NCBI GenBank assembly: GCA_933228895.1
Contig: OW121856.1
Coordinates: forward strand, 100,725,027-100,789,026
Origin: Platycnemis pennipes
Lineage: Eukaryota; Arthropoda; Insecta; Odonata; Platycnemididae
Direction of reading: 5' to 3'
DNA: 64,000 nt
Shown here: positions 35,406 to 46,400 of the stretch, one piece after another
Layout of the letters: each line of letters begins with the position of its first letter
Numbering within the stretch: position 1 is the first letter of the stretch
Made by a program: the position numbers and the translations under genes
The notes under the pieces: model-generated
The model's database searches: none
The model's input: the letters and a program-made list of their open reading frames with translations, nothing else
What the model was told of the DNA's origin: nothing

Positions 35406-37211
35406 GGGCAAGGGCCTAGACACATTGGATCACTGGTTCCTGTCAGATCACTGAAGTTAAGTACCTAATGCTGGGCCGGGGCGAAGGTCGGATGGGGAAC
35501 CCTCCTCTATGCCTTTACCTTGTGACGGACTGGCCGTCTTATCTTTGTTTTTCAACTGGACGCGCCTCCCGCGTCAGTCATTTGTGTCCCAAGTCGGGTC
35601 CCCGTTGCGTGAGCGAGGTGAACGCCTGCCTTTTTCTGCGTGGATATCTGGTAAAATGTTCCTTTGTCTAGCGCATTGGATTTTTTAAAAGTGAGAATCA
35701 CGCCACTTTTGTGTCAAACCAGGTCATTGGGCAGTGTAAGCCATGAAACTATTGGTGATTTTTTGAATTGAAGTCACGTGAGAGGGGGGGACGAGAGTTA
35801 CAGGAGACGAACGAGGGCAGTTGGTAATTGGAGTCGAGCACAGAAGCTCAGGGTGTGCTGGTAAAGCCAGGCGAGAGTGTGGTCGGAGAGAGAGAGAGGC
35901 GATAGTAGGAGACGGAGATCACCACGACATCCGCGAGGAATTGACAAAGTCGTTCCCTAGCGGTTTTTCCTGCGTTCTGCCCCAGAAGAGGAACGAGATG
36001 CAGCGGACCTCGATCCCGGCACCCCAAAGAGGAGGTGCAGTTTCGGGTGGATAAGGGCGACAGACCGCGAAAGGTAGCGGGCCGCCGCATCCCCGGAACC
36101 AAAGGTTGGACGAGTTCCTATCAGTCGGAAGGAACATTTTCACAACAGGAGTTGTTGTGGTCCGTTCTCCACGCCACCATACCGAAAACTCAACGGTGCG
36201 GTCTCTCCACGCTGGATTTCGCCGTCAAGCTCCACACCATCTCATACATAAGTATCGCCACACCCGTATTTCCCCAATCCTAAGTGGTTTCAACCCTCTT
36301 ATTCATGCTTCCCCACTGTGAAACCCGTGTGTGCCAGAATAAGTGGTGTACGAGATATCCAAACAGAGTTAAAGTCCCTTCAGGTTAAGAGAAGAGACCC
36401 AGTCAAACTGATCCCAAGAGTGGACAATCCTAGTCCTACGGGACCATAACTTCTGTATCACTCACTCCCGTCCTCATCATTAGCATTCAAAAAAGGACGA
36501 GGAGCTTGTAATTCTCTTCATTTTGTAGTATATTTTATTTTTTTCATATTTGGTCATTTATTTGTTCAAAGTGTTAAAGAGTGATTATTTTATTTTTGTT
36601 GATTTCGTTCCATTTATGTCTCGCCATTCATTCACCTTTCATCCCTCATTAGTTAGTAAGACATGTGCTAATTAGCTGTAGAGTGCCTCCTTCGTGTTCA
36701 TTTTTATGCGCATTTCGATGAATAAATGTTGTTTGTGTTAATAGTAGAAAAGGCAGAGGTTCATTCTTACGCTCCACGTAATTTCTCCCGTGCTCACGTC
36801 CTACGGTGCTCCCTGTTTTACTGTCCGCCCTGGCTTAAAATCCTCCCAACTCTTGAACATTTTGGATCGTCCTTGCTTTGCTGGCTGAGCTGGTTCGATG
36901 CTGCAGTTTTGGGTGGCGCCCTTATCAAACACGCGACAAAGGTCGTGATAACCCTTTTTCTCAAAACCATTTCCCACACGGGAAAGTCCGAAGTAGACGA
37001 GGTGTCGAGGCAAAGGTAAGGGGTCCATTTCTCGAAGGCGTTAGGACTGCGGCAAGTCAATGGGCAAAGGAGAATCAAGCCCGTTCCGTCACAACCTCTG
37101 TGCTCTTGTCCCCTGTCTGCATGTGGCGGGTAGGTTAAATGTGGTTTGGCACAATGAATCTGAAGAGGTCTAAGTGCCAGGGGGCTTCCTTGTCCCTCCA
37201 ATTTACATTTT
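35406..37211 (+). repeat. 5S rRNA-derived SINE, copy 2, split by an LTR-like element
   Basis: Head 35406-35520 (GATCACTGAAGTTAAGTACC, CTGGTTCCTGTC) and tail from 37094 (GTCTAAGTGCCAGGGGG, CCAATTTACATTTT) together are colinear with the intact SINE at 18777-19014. The 1573-bp piece between them is an insertion. Confidence 0.88.
35521..37093 (+). mobile_element. solo-LTR-like element (1573 bp, TGTGACGGA..TCCGTCACA, TSD ACCT)
   Basis: Starts TGTGACGGAC and ends GTTCCGTCACA, a 9-bp inverted repeat with TG..CA borders, flanked by exact 4-bp repeats ACCT (35517-35520, 37094-37097). TG..CA plus 4-bp duplications are typical of Gypsy-type LTRs. GC-richer than its surroundings; AATAAA at 36721-36726 fits a plus-oriented R region. 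No internal gag-pol and no second LTR, so solo LTR is the best reading; a non-autonomous TIR element is the alternative. Overlapping small ORFs on both strands are taken as chance. Confidence 0.75.
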
Positions 37212-39344
37212 TACCATTAAATAATATTTCCCATCTTTATTTCATATTAATTTGTGATTCAATGAAATTCATGGAAAGAGAAGGATGTTAAATGTAGTTA
37301 ATGCACTTTGTCGGGGGGAAAAAATTAGAATCAAATAAGGGTATTTCCAGAAGCAAATATTTTGCATTGGAGATGGTTTATGCATTAAATCTGTTAATAT
37401 TGATGATAGAGTTTTGTTTAAAATTTGTAAATGTACATTGATACGTAGAAAATTTATTTCAAAGGCTACATTTTGAGAGAAAGCAACAAGTATACATATA
37501 TGTAGTATCATAAATAAACAATAAATTGACCACGACCTTATGCCAGTGGGAAGTTTGCAAAGTAATGACAGGTTGACTTACCTGCCTCTCGATTCTGAGA
37601 TAATAGCAGGTCCCTGCTGGGTTGGGTCGCAAAAGGTAAGACCTGAGTATGAGTTTATGCCAGGGAGAACTTCCTTGGCGGATGGATGCCACATGAAAAT
37701 GGTCAGTACAGAGATGAAGGAAGAATTAATGCTCTTGGTACTCAGATGTTTTAGATCTTGGTACTCAGATGGTACAGAAATGAAGTTCCTTGATACTCAG
37801 ATCAGTAGACATGAATAGGAGTGAATTCCAGCATCTTAAAAGGTTTAAGCAACTACCAGGGTACTTGTATCAAAAAAATGTCTCTTCAGCAACTGGGAAA
37901 AAAGATGGTACTAGTGTAATGCAACATTTAGATTTAACTTACCAGCCCTGAATACAATCACTGAGATGATGAGGGTTTCAGAGGTGGTTTAGAGTTGATT
38001 CTGCACGGTACAGCAAAGCCAGTTTAAAAAGCAAGGAGAGGAGATTGGATGAATGGATAAAGATATGAGAAAACCAGGTGCCTGGGTATTAGCTTCATGT
38101 CATTCCAATAGATGAAGAACTGTCCTTAAAGCACTGGCGCCAAGATTTTCCTGAAACCTGTCTACCACTGCCAGGATTCAATCTCAGGCACACGGGATGT
38201 GAAGCCAGGCTCTGGCCACCTCATCAACTCAATCGTTGAGACCAGGAACTGACCAGCGCTTACAGGATGAAAATTCTTGAGCTGAAATTGTGAAAAATAA
38301 TTGAAAATTAACCATGGGTTAACCAGAAAATATAGCGGCAAAAATTTATCTCCACTTCTCCATCAGTGATGCAAAGTGAATTCACATAGTAAAATCAAAA
38401 AATTTGATCTTTACAAGTATGAAATCAATAGTGCTATAGCTAACTATAAAATATTCATCACATCTTCCTTTTTGAGTGGTTGAGTTGCTGTTTACCTCAC
38501 AAAGTTTTTGCCAAAATACATCTGAGAGATAAAGCTTTTCCATAAATGCCTTGAATATATTTATTTAGACATTTAGAGTGATTGCCATTATAAGGAATTT
38601 AAAATCAATAAATAAATAAATAGCAGTAGTATTACTGAGTTGCTCTCCATTTGCTTCACACAGATTTGATAGTTTACAAATACTGTGCCAATGTTACAAA
38701 ACAAGATCCTAGATGATCACTTTTTATGATTGTTAGTTGTGCTTTTTATATGTATTTCAATTTTTCCTATAGTTTTATTTCTAAAATATTTTTCTACTTA
38801 GTCATGTCTACCATGTTCCCTGAGAAAGAAAACTACACCATTATGATTCATATTTAAGGGCAAATAGTATTCAAATAGTCAGAGATATCCTTTTGAAATT
38901 TGATGATTTTGTTTTTATTATTCCACACATTTTGATACAGTAAGTATTTTGCACACAATAAAACCATAGAATCAAATCAATAGTATTAACAAATGATATA
39001 AAATACATAAAATAGAATATTAAACTCAAAACAATGGTAATTGCCTGATAGAAAACGAAATATAATATTATTGTATAACAGCAACATTAAACATTTTCTC
39101 AGAAAATGTATGATGATTTTAAAGTCACTAACAATTTAAATAATTTACTTTGAAATATTTGTCAGTCATAAACAAAATAATATTGTGACAATTAAAAGCA
39201 TCTGAAAGGTTTCTTCTGCTGACAACTGATCACAATGAACAAAACGCTTAGGTTACCTGAAATTCATCAACTTGTGGAATGGACCCTTGGTACAATACTT
39301 TCAGATCCTTTGGCAGTGCAAAACAGTATTGATTTCAAACAAAT
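37212..39344. other. intergenic stretch between kinase and HACD3 genes
   Basis: AT-rich. A tRNA-like SINE head on the minus strand at about 38160-38240 (box B GATTGAATCC, box A region TGATGAGGTGGCC). No host exon found. Confidence 0.45.
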
Positions 39345-39745
39345 TACCATATTTGACAGCATATAAGATACAATCTCATTTTGGTAGGGTATATTTTTAG
39401 AAAAAATTTGTAAAACACACATAGCTCTACACGATCATACATTTGTCCCAATAAATTTTGTTTCATATCTCCCTCACATCTCCTTTAGTATAATGGAAGT
39501 AATCCAAACTAAATACATAGAGATACAATAATAGCAATTACAAGAGTTAAATTCTTCGTGTTCAGCATAAAGACCAAATCTTTGGAGATGACCCAGTGGT
39601 CCTTTTTTTAGCCACAATTTTGGAAAAAAGGTCATCAAGTGCGGTAATTTGTTTAGAAATATATATCGGATACATACAGAAATATGTTTCGGAAAAAAGG
39701 CCATCAAGTGTGATAATTTGTTTAGAAATCAATTCTACCCTAAGC
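39345..39745. repeat. dispersed repeat, related to 59035-59380
   Basis: Shares GACAGCATATAAGATACA-type start, TTTGTAAAACACA, CAATAGCAATTAC and CATTTTGGAAAAAA-type blocks in the same order as 59035-59380. It includes a local 39-bp tandem duplication (39622-39660 and 39691-39729, AAGTGXGXTAATTTGTTTAG). Family unknown; both copies flank kinase exons. Confidence 0.6.
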
Positions 39746-40243
39746 TGCAATTTTTAGAGAGCCCTTGTTAAAAGTATATTTCCTGCATGCCCCTTAGACA
39801 TGTATGAATAACAGATTCAACATTTAAAAAAATCCACAGACTAAACAACTTGGCAATTAAGATATTAATTTAATACAGCAGACCCTTTTAAATATCAACA
39901 TATAAATGCCTTTTACAGTATTACTAATGGTATACCACAACAACTTTATTCTTAAGATGCATGACATACAAAGGAATATTTGATTCCATAATAACCAATG
40001 ACTAAAATCCACAGACTGAACGACTTGGCAATTAAGATATATAATTTGATACAGCAGACCCTTTTAAATATTAAAATATAAATACACAATGATTGATTGT
40101 TTAAACTTCAGTGACATATTATTAACAAAATACGTGAATTATCACTGTTTCTCGATAAGACAATGTATTTGTTCACCAGAGGAGTTTGCGGCAATCAATA
40201 ACTTGAGATAATTCTTACATTTGAAAACTTTTTAATGAGTTAC

Positions 40244-40249
40244 TTTATT
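40244..40249 (-). promoter_or_regulatory. candidate polyadenylation signal AATAAA for the kinase gene
   Basis: AATAAA on the minus strand begins six bases after the TGA of the last exon. It may be too near the stop to be the main signal; others occur further down (for example around 39943). Confidence 0.35.
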
Positions 40250-40255
40250 TGCTCA

Positions 40256-40465
40256 TCATTCATTGCTGCTATTCTCAGATACAATGGTTTCTAGATGGGA
40301 AAAAATATCAACCATTTTGGGCCTTTTCCGTTTCTCTTCTATACAACTCATGGCCATTTCAAATAAATTCTGACCAGCAGACTCATCAAGGCCCCATATC
40401 CCAGCCCGCGAATCAAGTAATGGGCTAATTTTTCCTTCAACACATATTTCATAAACGTGTGTGAC
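40256..40465 (-). CDS. IRAK-like kinase last coding exon with stop
   Basis: 69 codons plus TGA (a second TGA follows at once). Acceptor GACAG. Encodes [18 protein letters not shown], then [14 protein letters not shown] with the conserved subdomain XI Arg, and ends [13 protein letters not shown]. The C-terminus stops right after the kinase fold, as in IRAK4 and unlike IRAK1, which has a long tail. Confidence 0.93.
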   Translation of the reverse strand, partial: VTHVYEICVEGKISPLLDSRAGIWGLDESAGQNLFEMAMSCIEEKRKRPKMVDIFSHLETIVSENSSNE

Positions 40466-43400
40466 CTGTCAAAAAGGACATGCAAAAGAAATTACCATCA
40501 TAACAAACAATCACAGATAAAATAATATGTTAATGCATAAAAAAGTATATTTCCTGCATGCCTCTCATGAGACATGTATGAATAACAGAGTCAATATTTA
40601 AGTAGGTCATCAGCTTATAAGTGAAGACAGAAATGCCTTATACAGTGAATTTTAGATCAGCTTCTTTGGTTTAACTCTTAATGTGTAAATGCATTATAAT
40701 TAGAGATGGGATGAATAGTAGATTTTTCTATTTCATGTTATTACACTTGAATAGTTAATGTTACTCATAACTTGAATTTCAAAAACCTTGAATTCTAGAA
40801 TAGTAATTTATGCATAAAATGTTATCCTGCTAATTTATTTGTTGCCTGTTTAAGTAAAAAGCTACAACTCGATTAAATGAAAAAAATAATTATGGGTTTA
40901 AAATTTCAAATAAATACTAAAATTTAGTGATGGGGTGAATCTAAAATTTGATCAAATCTGAATCCCAAATATGTTTTTTTTATCGAATCCAAATCTCGAA
41001 TCCGAATCTAGAATCCTAATCCCAAATGCTTATCCTCCTCAATTTCATTTAATTCAAATCTTCCTTTTTATCTGTACGTTGTAAAATAATGCTTTGTTTC
41101 TCAAGAATTCTCTAATTAAATCCAATCGAAGCTGAATCTTATTTCTTTAAGTAAATACCTAATAAATGAATAAAGGTCATATAGTCCATTATAGTCATAA
41201 GACATTACATAGTTCAATAGGTGATATTTGATCATCGTGATGGTGAAAAAGTCTCATGTGATCAGGCATCAACGTCTTTTTTTGATGTAGTTTGACCTTC
41301 CCATGTAAGTCGACATGTAGTTAATTATCTACTCCATAGATGATACCCTTCCTTGATGACTACATCGAAATGCTCAATGAGGAAGGTAAATGAAACCTGA
41401 TTCTTGCGAAGATAACTATTGTCAGCCGGAATAATTACAGGGTGGCTACTGATAACCAATTTTCAAATTCCCTGACTATTCCCTGATTTTTCCCTGATGG
41501 CTTTACCAATTTCCCTGACCGATTGCCAAAAGGTCTCCTATTATTGGAATATTTTATTTCTGCTTAATTAATATTTTAGTCGAAACTCAGAAAATGTTAA
41601 AAGCTGAAATCAAATACATTAAAAGCTACAAGAATGAAAAAATATATGGAACCTCCGCCCTCATGAAAAAAATATATTAAACCTTCACAAGTTAGGCCCT
41701 TACACAAATTCTACACACTTTTAATACATTTTTCGCGGCCGTGTATCGTATTGCCGTGGTCGTGTATGTTTCCTTCGGTAAAATTACAAATTGACAATGT
41801 CTAATTCTTCAAGGAAGAGGTGGCGTGTCGTGGTAGTTCTGGTAAATTGAAGATTACTGAAAAGGCATCGAAGGGAAAGTTAATGGCTAATTTCCTGGCG
41901 GACTCCGGCACAGATATCACTAAGCTACGCGAAAAATACAAACCAAAGCCAAGTTTTTGGACTGGATCGAAATCGGATGGCATGAGTTTTAGAAGCGAAT
42001 AACAATTTGATTAACGTGGTTATAACCTTTTGATTGCAAGAGGGAACAAAAAATGTAAAAATATTTGTACAAACAAAACGTAATCGCACCACTGCATGCG
42101 AAAACAGGAGGCAATTGGCAACGCAACGGTAGCGTCGTATTTACGAATGTCATATTTGAGGTGGTTTGTGACGAATTGCTTCGAGAGGGAGCTAAGGGGG
42201 CCATTCAATAATTACGTCGAGCGTGAAATGTGGGGAGGGGAGGAGAACTCTTCTTATGATCTCGCGAAGGGGGGGTATGGAAAAAAATAAGACGATCTCA
42301 CGTAATATTTTGTTTACCCGTGTGATCGTACTTGTATTACCGTTTTAATAATCATCGTCTCGTATTTTTAGAACTGCAAGCACGTATTTACTACAAGATA
42401 GTGTGCTACAACTACCTCTCGACCTGAGTCTCGGAAGTTAAAAAAAAATGCGAGGTAAAATCTTCCGAAAAACATAGCCTCGGATTCCTTGTGATGAGCA
42501 GAATACACGGTGATCATGAATTTTAACACTACTAGGCAAATATCGCATTAAGGATATACAAAATGGATACATTGTACGACTGATTCACAACTAAATAACT
42601 AAGATTCACAACTGAATGTTCAACGAATTAACGGGGCTTATTCTATGCACTTCGGCGACTGACATTAGTTTCAGTAGGTGAAATATTTTGGTGAAATAAA
42701 GGGAGGGAAAGACTGCCCGGTAAACGTAATGGTAGAAAAATAACGAGAGTTTTCTAACCCAGTTTCTCCCTGACTGTTACGAGAATTCCCTGACTATTCC
42801 CTGATTTTTCCAGATTTCCAAAATTCCCTGACAATTCCAGGTTTTCCCGGTTTTCCCTGACGATCGCCACCCTGAATTAGGTCGTGGAGTAAGGTTGGTA
42901 GATCAGTTTGAAATATGTAGGGAGAAAAAACCTTCCCTGAGTGATATGCATAACTGAATTTACCACTCGAATGCCATATTATCTCTTCTGATTCTGTCAA
43001 AACTTTTTTGAGTGCTTGTGCGCAGTAGACGATTACTGTACTAGGAATAACCCTTGTGGATTTATGTTTGGGGAAAATGGGTAGCAAAAAGAGGAAAATG
43101 CTGGTGATAGTTTCTCGCAAGCAAGTATATCCGTACTTGACAAATTTATGTATTTTTTTTGACTCGTTGTTGGCAACTCTGGATTTATAGCAATGAAGCC
43201 GAATGTATTTTTAGTCGTATATGTGCCATATTTTATGTACTACTTTGCCTATGATTCAAAGTTGCCCTAATGCATAATGTGCACGCCAATGATGCATTAG
43301 GAGCCTTACTTTGGTAAAGAGCATCTGAAAAACGCTGCCGTGATCTGCAATTATTGCTAAAAATGAGTAATTTTTTCACGTAGGGACAAGACCTTAGGTA

Positions 43401-46400
43401 CATAATTTCAAAACTATGTTATTTTGTAGTATCGAGTATTGTTACATGTATATAGACACCCTCTTGGTCAGGAACGACGATTTTGCTTCGTAAAATCAAA
43501 ATATCATAATTTCGAGGATAGTCATTTCGAGTTTATACCGTAACCACTTGTGTAAATTTTGAAATAAATAAAAATTGTTTTCATCAAATTGTCAAAAACA
43601 TCATTGGCTTTATTTCGCTAAAATTTCAAATTAATACGATGACAGCTAACAGAATAACAAGGATGTAATTCTTGGTCATTGTATTATAAGTAACGAAAAC
43701 CCTTTCATTCAAAATAAAATTTAGCAAAAGTTTATCTAAGGTAACAACATTTTTCATTTGCATTACCAAATGTAGAAATTAACATTCTATAACATACATT
43801 TTACTATATTAAAAATAGGTTTCATCTTTTGGAAGATAAAGCTGATATAACTCCATGGTCTCGACGTATACTCGATGGAAAACAGCTAAAATAGCTTGTA
43901 GTGATAGCAGAGTAGAGGCATGAGTTTTCAGTAACTCTTACATAAAATTCATTATCTGTTTGTGAATGTATTTGTGAATGATTTAGAAGAGGAGACACAT
44001 TATGTGACCTTTAATAAATTAATGTTGAATTTGTAACAGAGTAAAAGCAAAGCTCTTATCAAGGAGGCTGTATCGAATTATGAAGTAAATGTCGTTTTTG
44101 TGAAAATTTCAGGACATTTCATTTTTTGGCCCTTCTATTGATTGGCAATAAAATAATGAGGACTTTCATTCATATACTTGAAGAACAAAGACATTGAAAA
44201 TCAGGAATTTTATACGTGGTTATACGGCAGAGCATGACTGCTGCAGTAAAATTTCCAGATTAATAATGTAAAGATGTCATTTAGACGAAAAACTAATATA
44301 AGATACGCAAATTTATGTAGAATTTAGCATTGTAAAAAAGTGCTCGCATTACCACACTTGTTTAATTGATATTAATAAATGCTTGCTTGAAAAAAAGCAG
44401 AAAAGCCTTAGTTACATGAAAGTGGCACTACAGTATGTAAACATTGGCAATGGTGCTTGTGATGGAACATGCTTATGAGCCTATTTACCCAATTAATTTA
44501 GGAATATACCTTACCAGGGTCCTAATTATATTTTTTAAGTAATTTGAATATTCTCATTGATTATTGGCATCATGCAATAAATACCAAATGCTACCAAATG
44601 GTAGCAGCAGTAGCGGTGTAATTGTTGCCAAACATTTTTCAAAAATATCAATATAAATAAAATTCAAAACAAAGATTTTTATTTGCAAGGGAATAGTTTA
44701 AAACTCAGTAAGAAAATATTTAATCAATTTTAGAATACGTAATAGCAGGACTGAGCATGTATTCTCACTATGGAAATCAAACGTGTCAACAACATGTCAG
44801 CAAAGCCCCAGAGTCAAAATGAGTACAAAATTGTAAAAAATAGAATGCAACTACAACATGCTATAGAATAGCATACTCACACAATTATTTTGTATGTGTT
44901 ATCACACTATAGAGGAATTTCCATTTAGGTGTTTTTCTGGATCAGCATTTATTCATTAAATAACATAGCTCTCTTACGGGATTTTGATGCGTGGTGTCAT
45001 GGTGGAACCTCCTTAAGTTGTAACCATTGACGATGTTTACGAACTTTCTTCAGTTTTGAATCCCGATTAGCAGTGACTGAAGCTGCTGTAATTCTACCAT
45101 AAACTATGTGGTGAAACCATCTACAAACTCATATCTCTATCCTTCCACAGTTCATATGACGTAGTTCATCAACAAATATAGCGTGGCATGGTGCGACATC
45201 TGAAGTATTCAAACTTTATCTTTTAGCATAATTATTCAAGATCTTGAATACTGAATACTTTCTAGTATTTGAGGTATACGAGTATTCACAGGTAGTATTC
45301 GCACATCTCTAATTATAATGAACAGCAACTTATGCCACAACTAAAAAAAAAACCAATGACAAATATCAACTCTTTTCCATTATATCAAACATCAAAGATA
45401 CAGAAAAGAAAATTACCAAATCACAACCCTCTCGATTCCCATCATACGGAGGCAGACTGGTCAATAACTCCAAGAGAACCTTGAAAATAAGAGAAAATCA
45501 GTTAATCTCTATTTGAGGAAAAATAACTGTCATCATGAGCAATGAGCCGGCGATGAGCAAATCATGGGAAAGCTGCATTCATCCCCACTTACTACAATTA
45601 GGACAGAGTATGCTGATTTTACACTGCACTTTCTTGCATTGAAAAACTGATAAATGGAGCAGAAAAATGTTAATACACTTAAATCACAAAAGATAATCCA
45701 TGCAATTTGATGCAGACCATTGACAAAAAATCTAACTATCTCTTTATGATTTTAGGGACATATTACATAATGAATATTATCATCATCATCAGTCAGCAAT
45801 TATAGGATTGGTTTGACACAGTTCTCTTTTTGATTCTACTATCAGCTCACCTCCTCACATTTGCATAATTCTTTCCCTCCTTTACCACTCACTCTATATA
45901 TCTCATATGAGGCCTTCCTTGGCCATTATTCCCATTCAATTGCCCATTGACAATTTTCTTCATTGGGTCATCATGTCTCATGAAGGGGCCAATTAAGTTT
46001 TCTTTTAATTCTTTCAATTTAAGCCCGTCTTCTTTTTAAAAGTAAAATAAAGTTTTCTATAAACTTCTCCTTTCTCTCACTCTTCTTAAAACTTTTTCGT
46101 TTACCACTCAGTCATTTTATCTTCATTATTGACTTCTCTGTAGCATGCTTCAATGCCATAAAGAAACAAGCTCCAGATGAATGTTGTATTTGCAGCTGTC
46201 AGCAACATCTTCTTTTTTTAAAATGCCCATTTTGCCTGTAATATTCTATTGACTATTTCTCTCTTGCTTCGTCCACAGCAGATTACTCAACTTCCAAGAT
46301 AACAATATTCTTTCACCTCCTCATGCTTTTGTTTTTCTAGTTTAAAGGTGGCCTTGGCCCTTTCCCTCCTAATGCACACCAATACATTATTATTCTTTTG

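Larger units (their letters stand above)
39770..40600. repeat. interleaved duplications around the kinase 3' end
   Basis: Block 1: AAAGTATATTTCCTGCATGC.. at 39770-39826 and 40541-40600. Block 2: AATCCACAGACTXAACXACT.. at 39831-39908 and 40005-40084. Block 1 copies straddle the last coding exon (40256-40465), so a local segmental duplication involved the end of this gene. Confidence 0.75.

Noticed and set aside
35406..35505. 5S rRNA gene
   Set aside because: Only the middle of 5S rRNA is present, diverged, and fused to a SINE body shared with 18777-19014; no tandem 5S array or complete gene.
35821..37138. Overlapping 70-130-aa ORFs on both strands in a GC-rich stretch
   Set aside because: All lie within the LTR-like element 35521-37093 and carry no domain motifs; open frames are explained by higher GC content.
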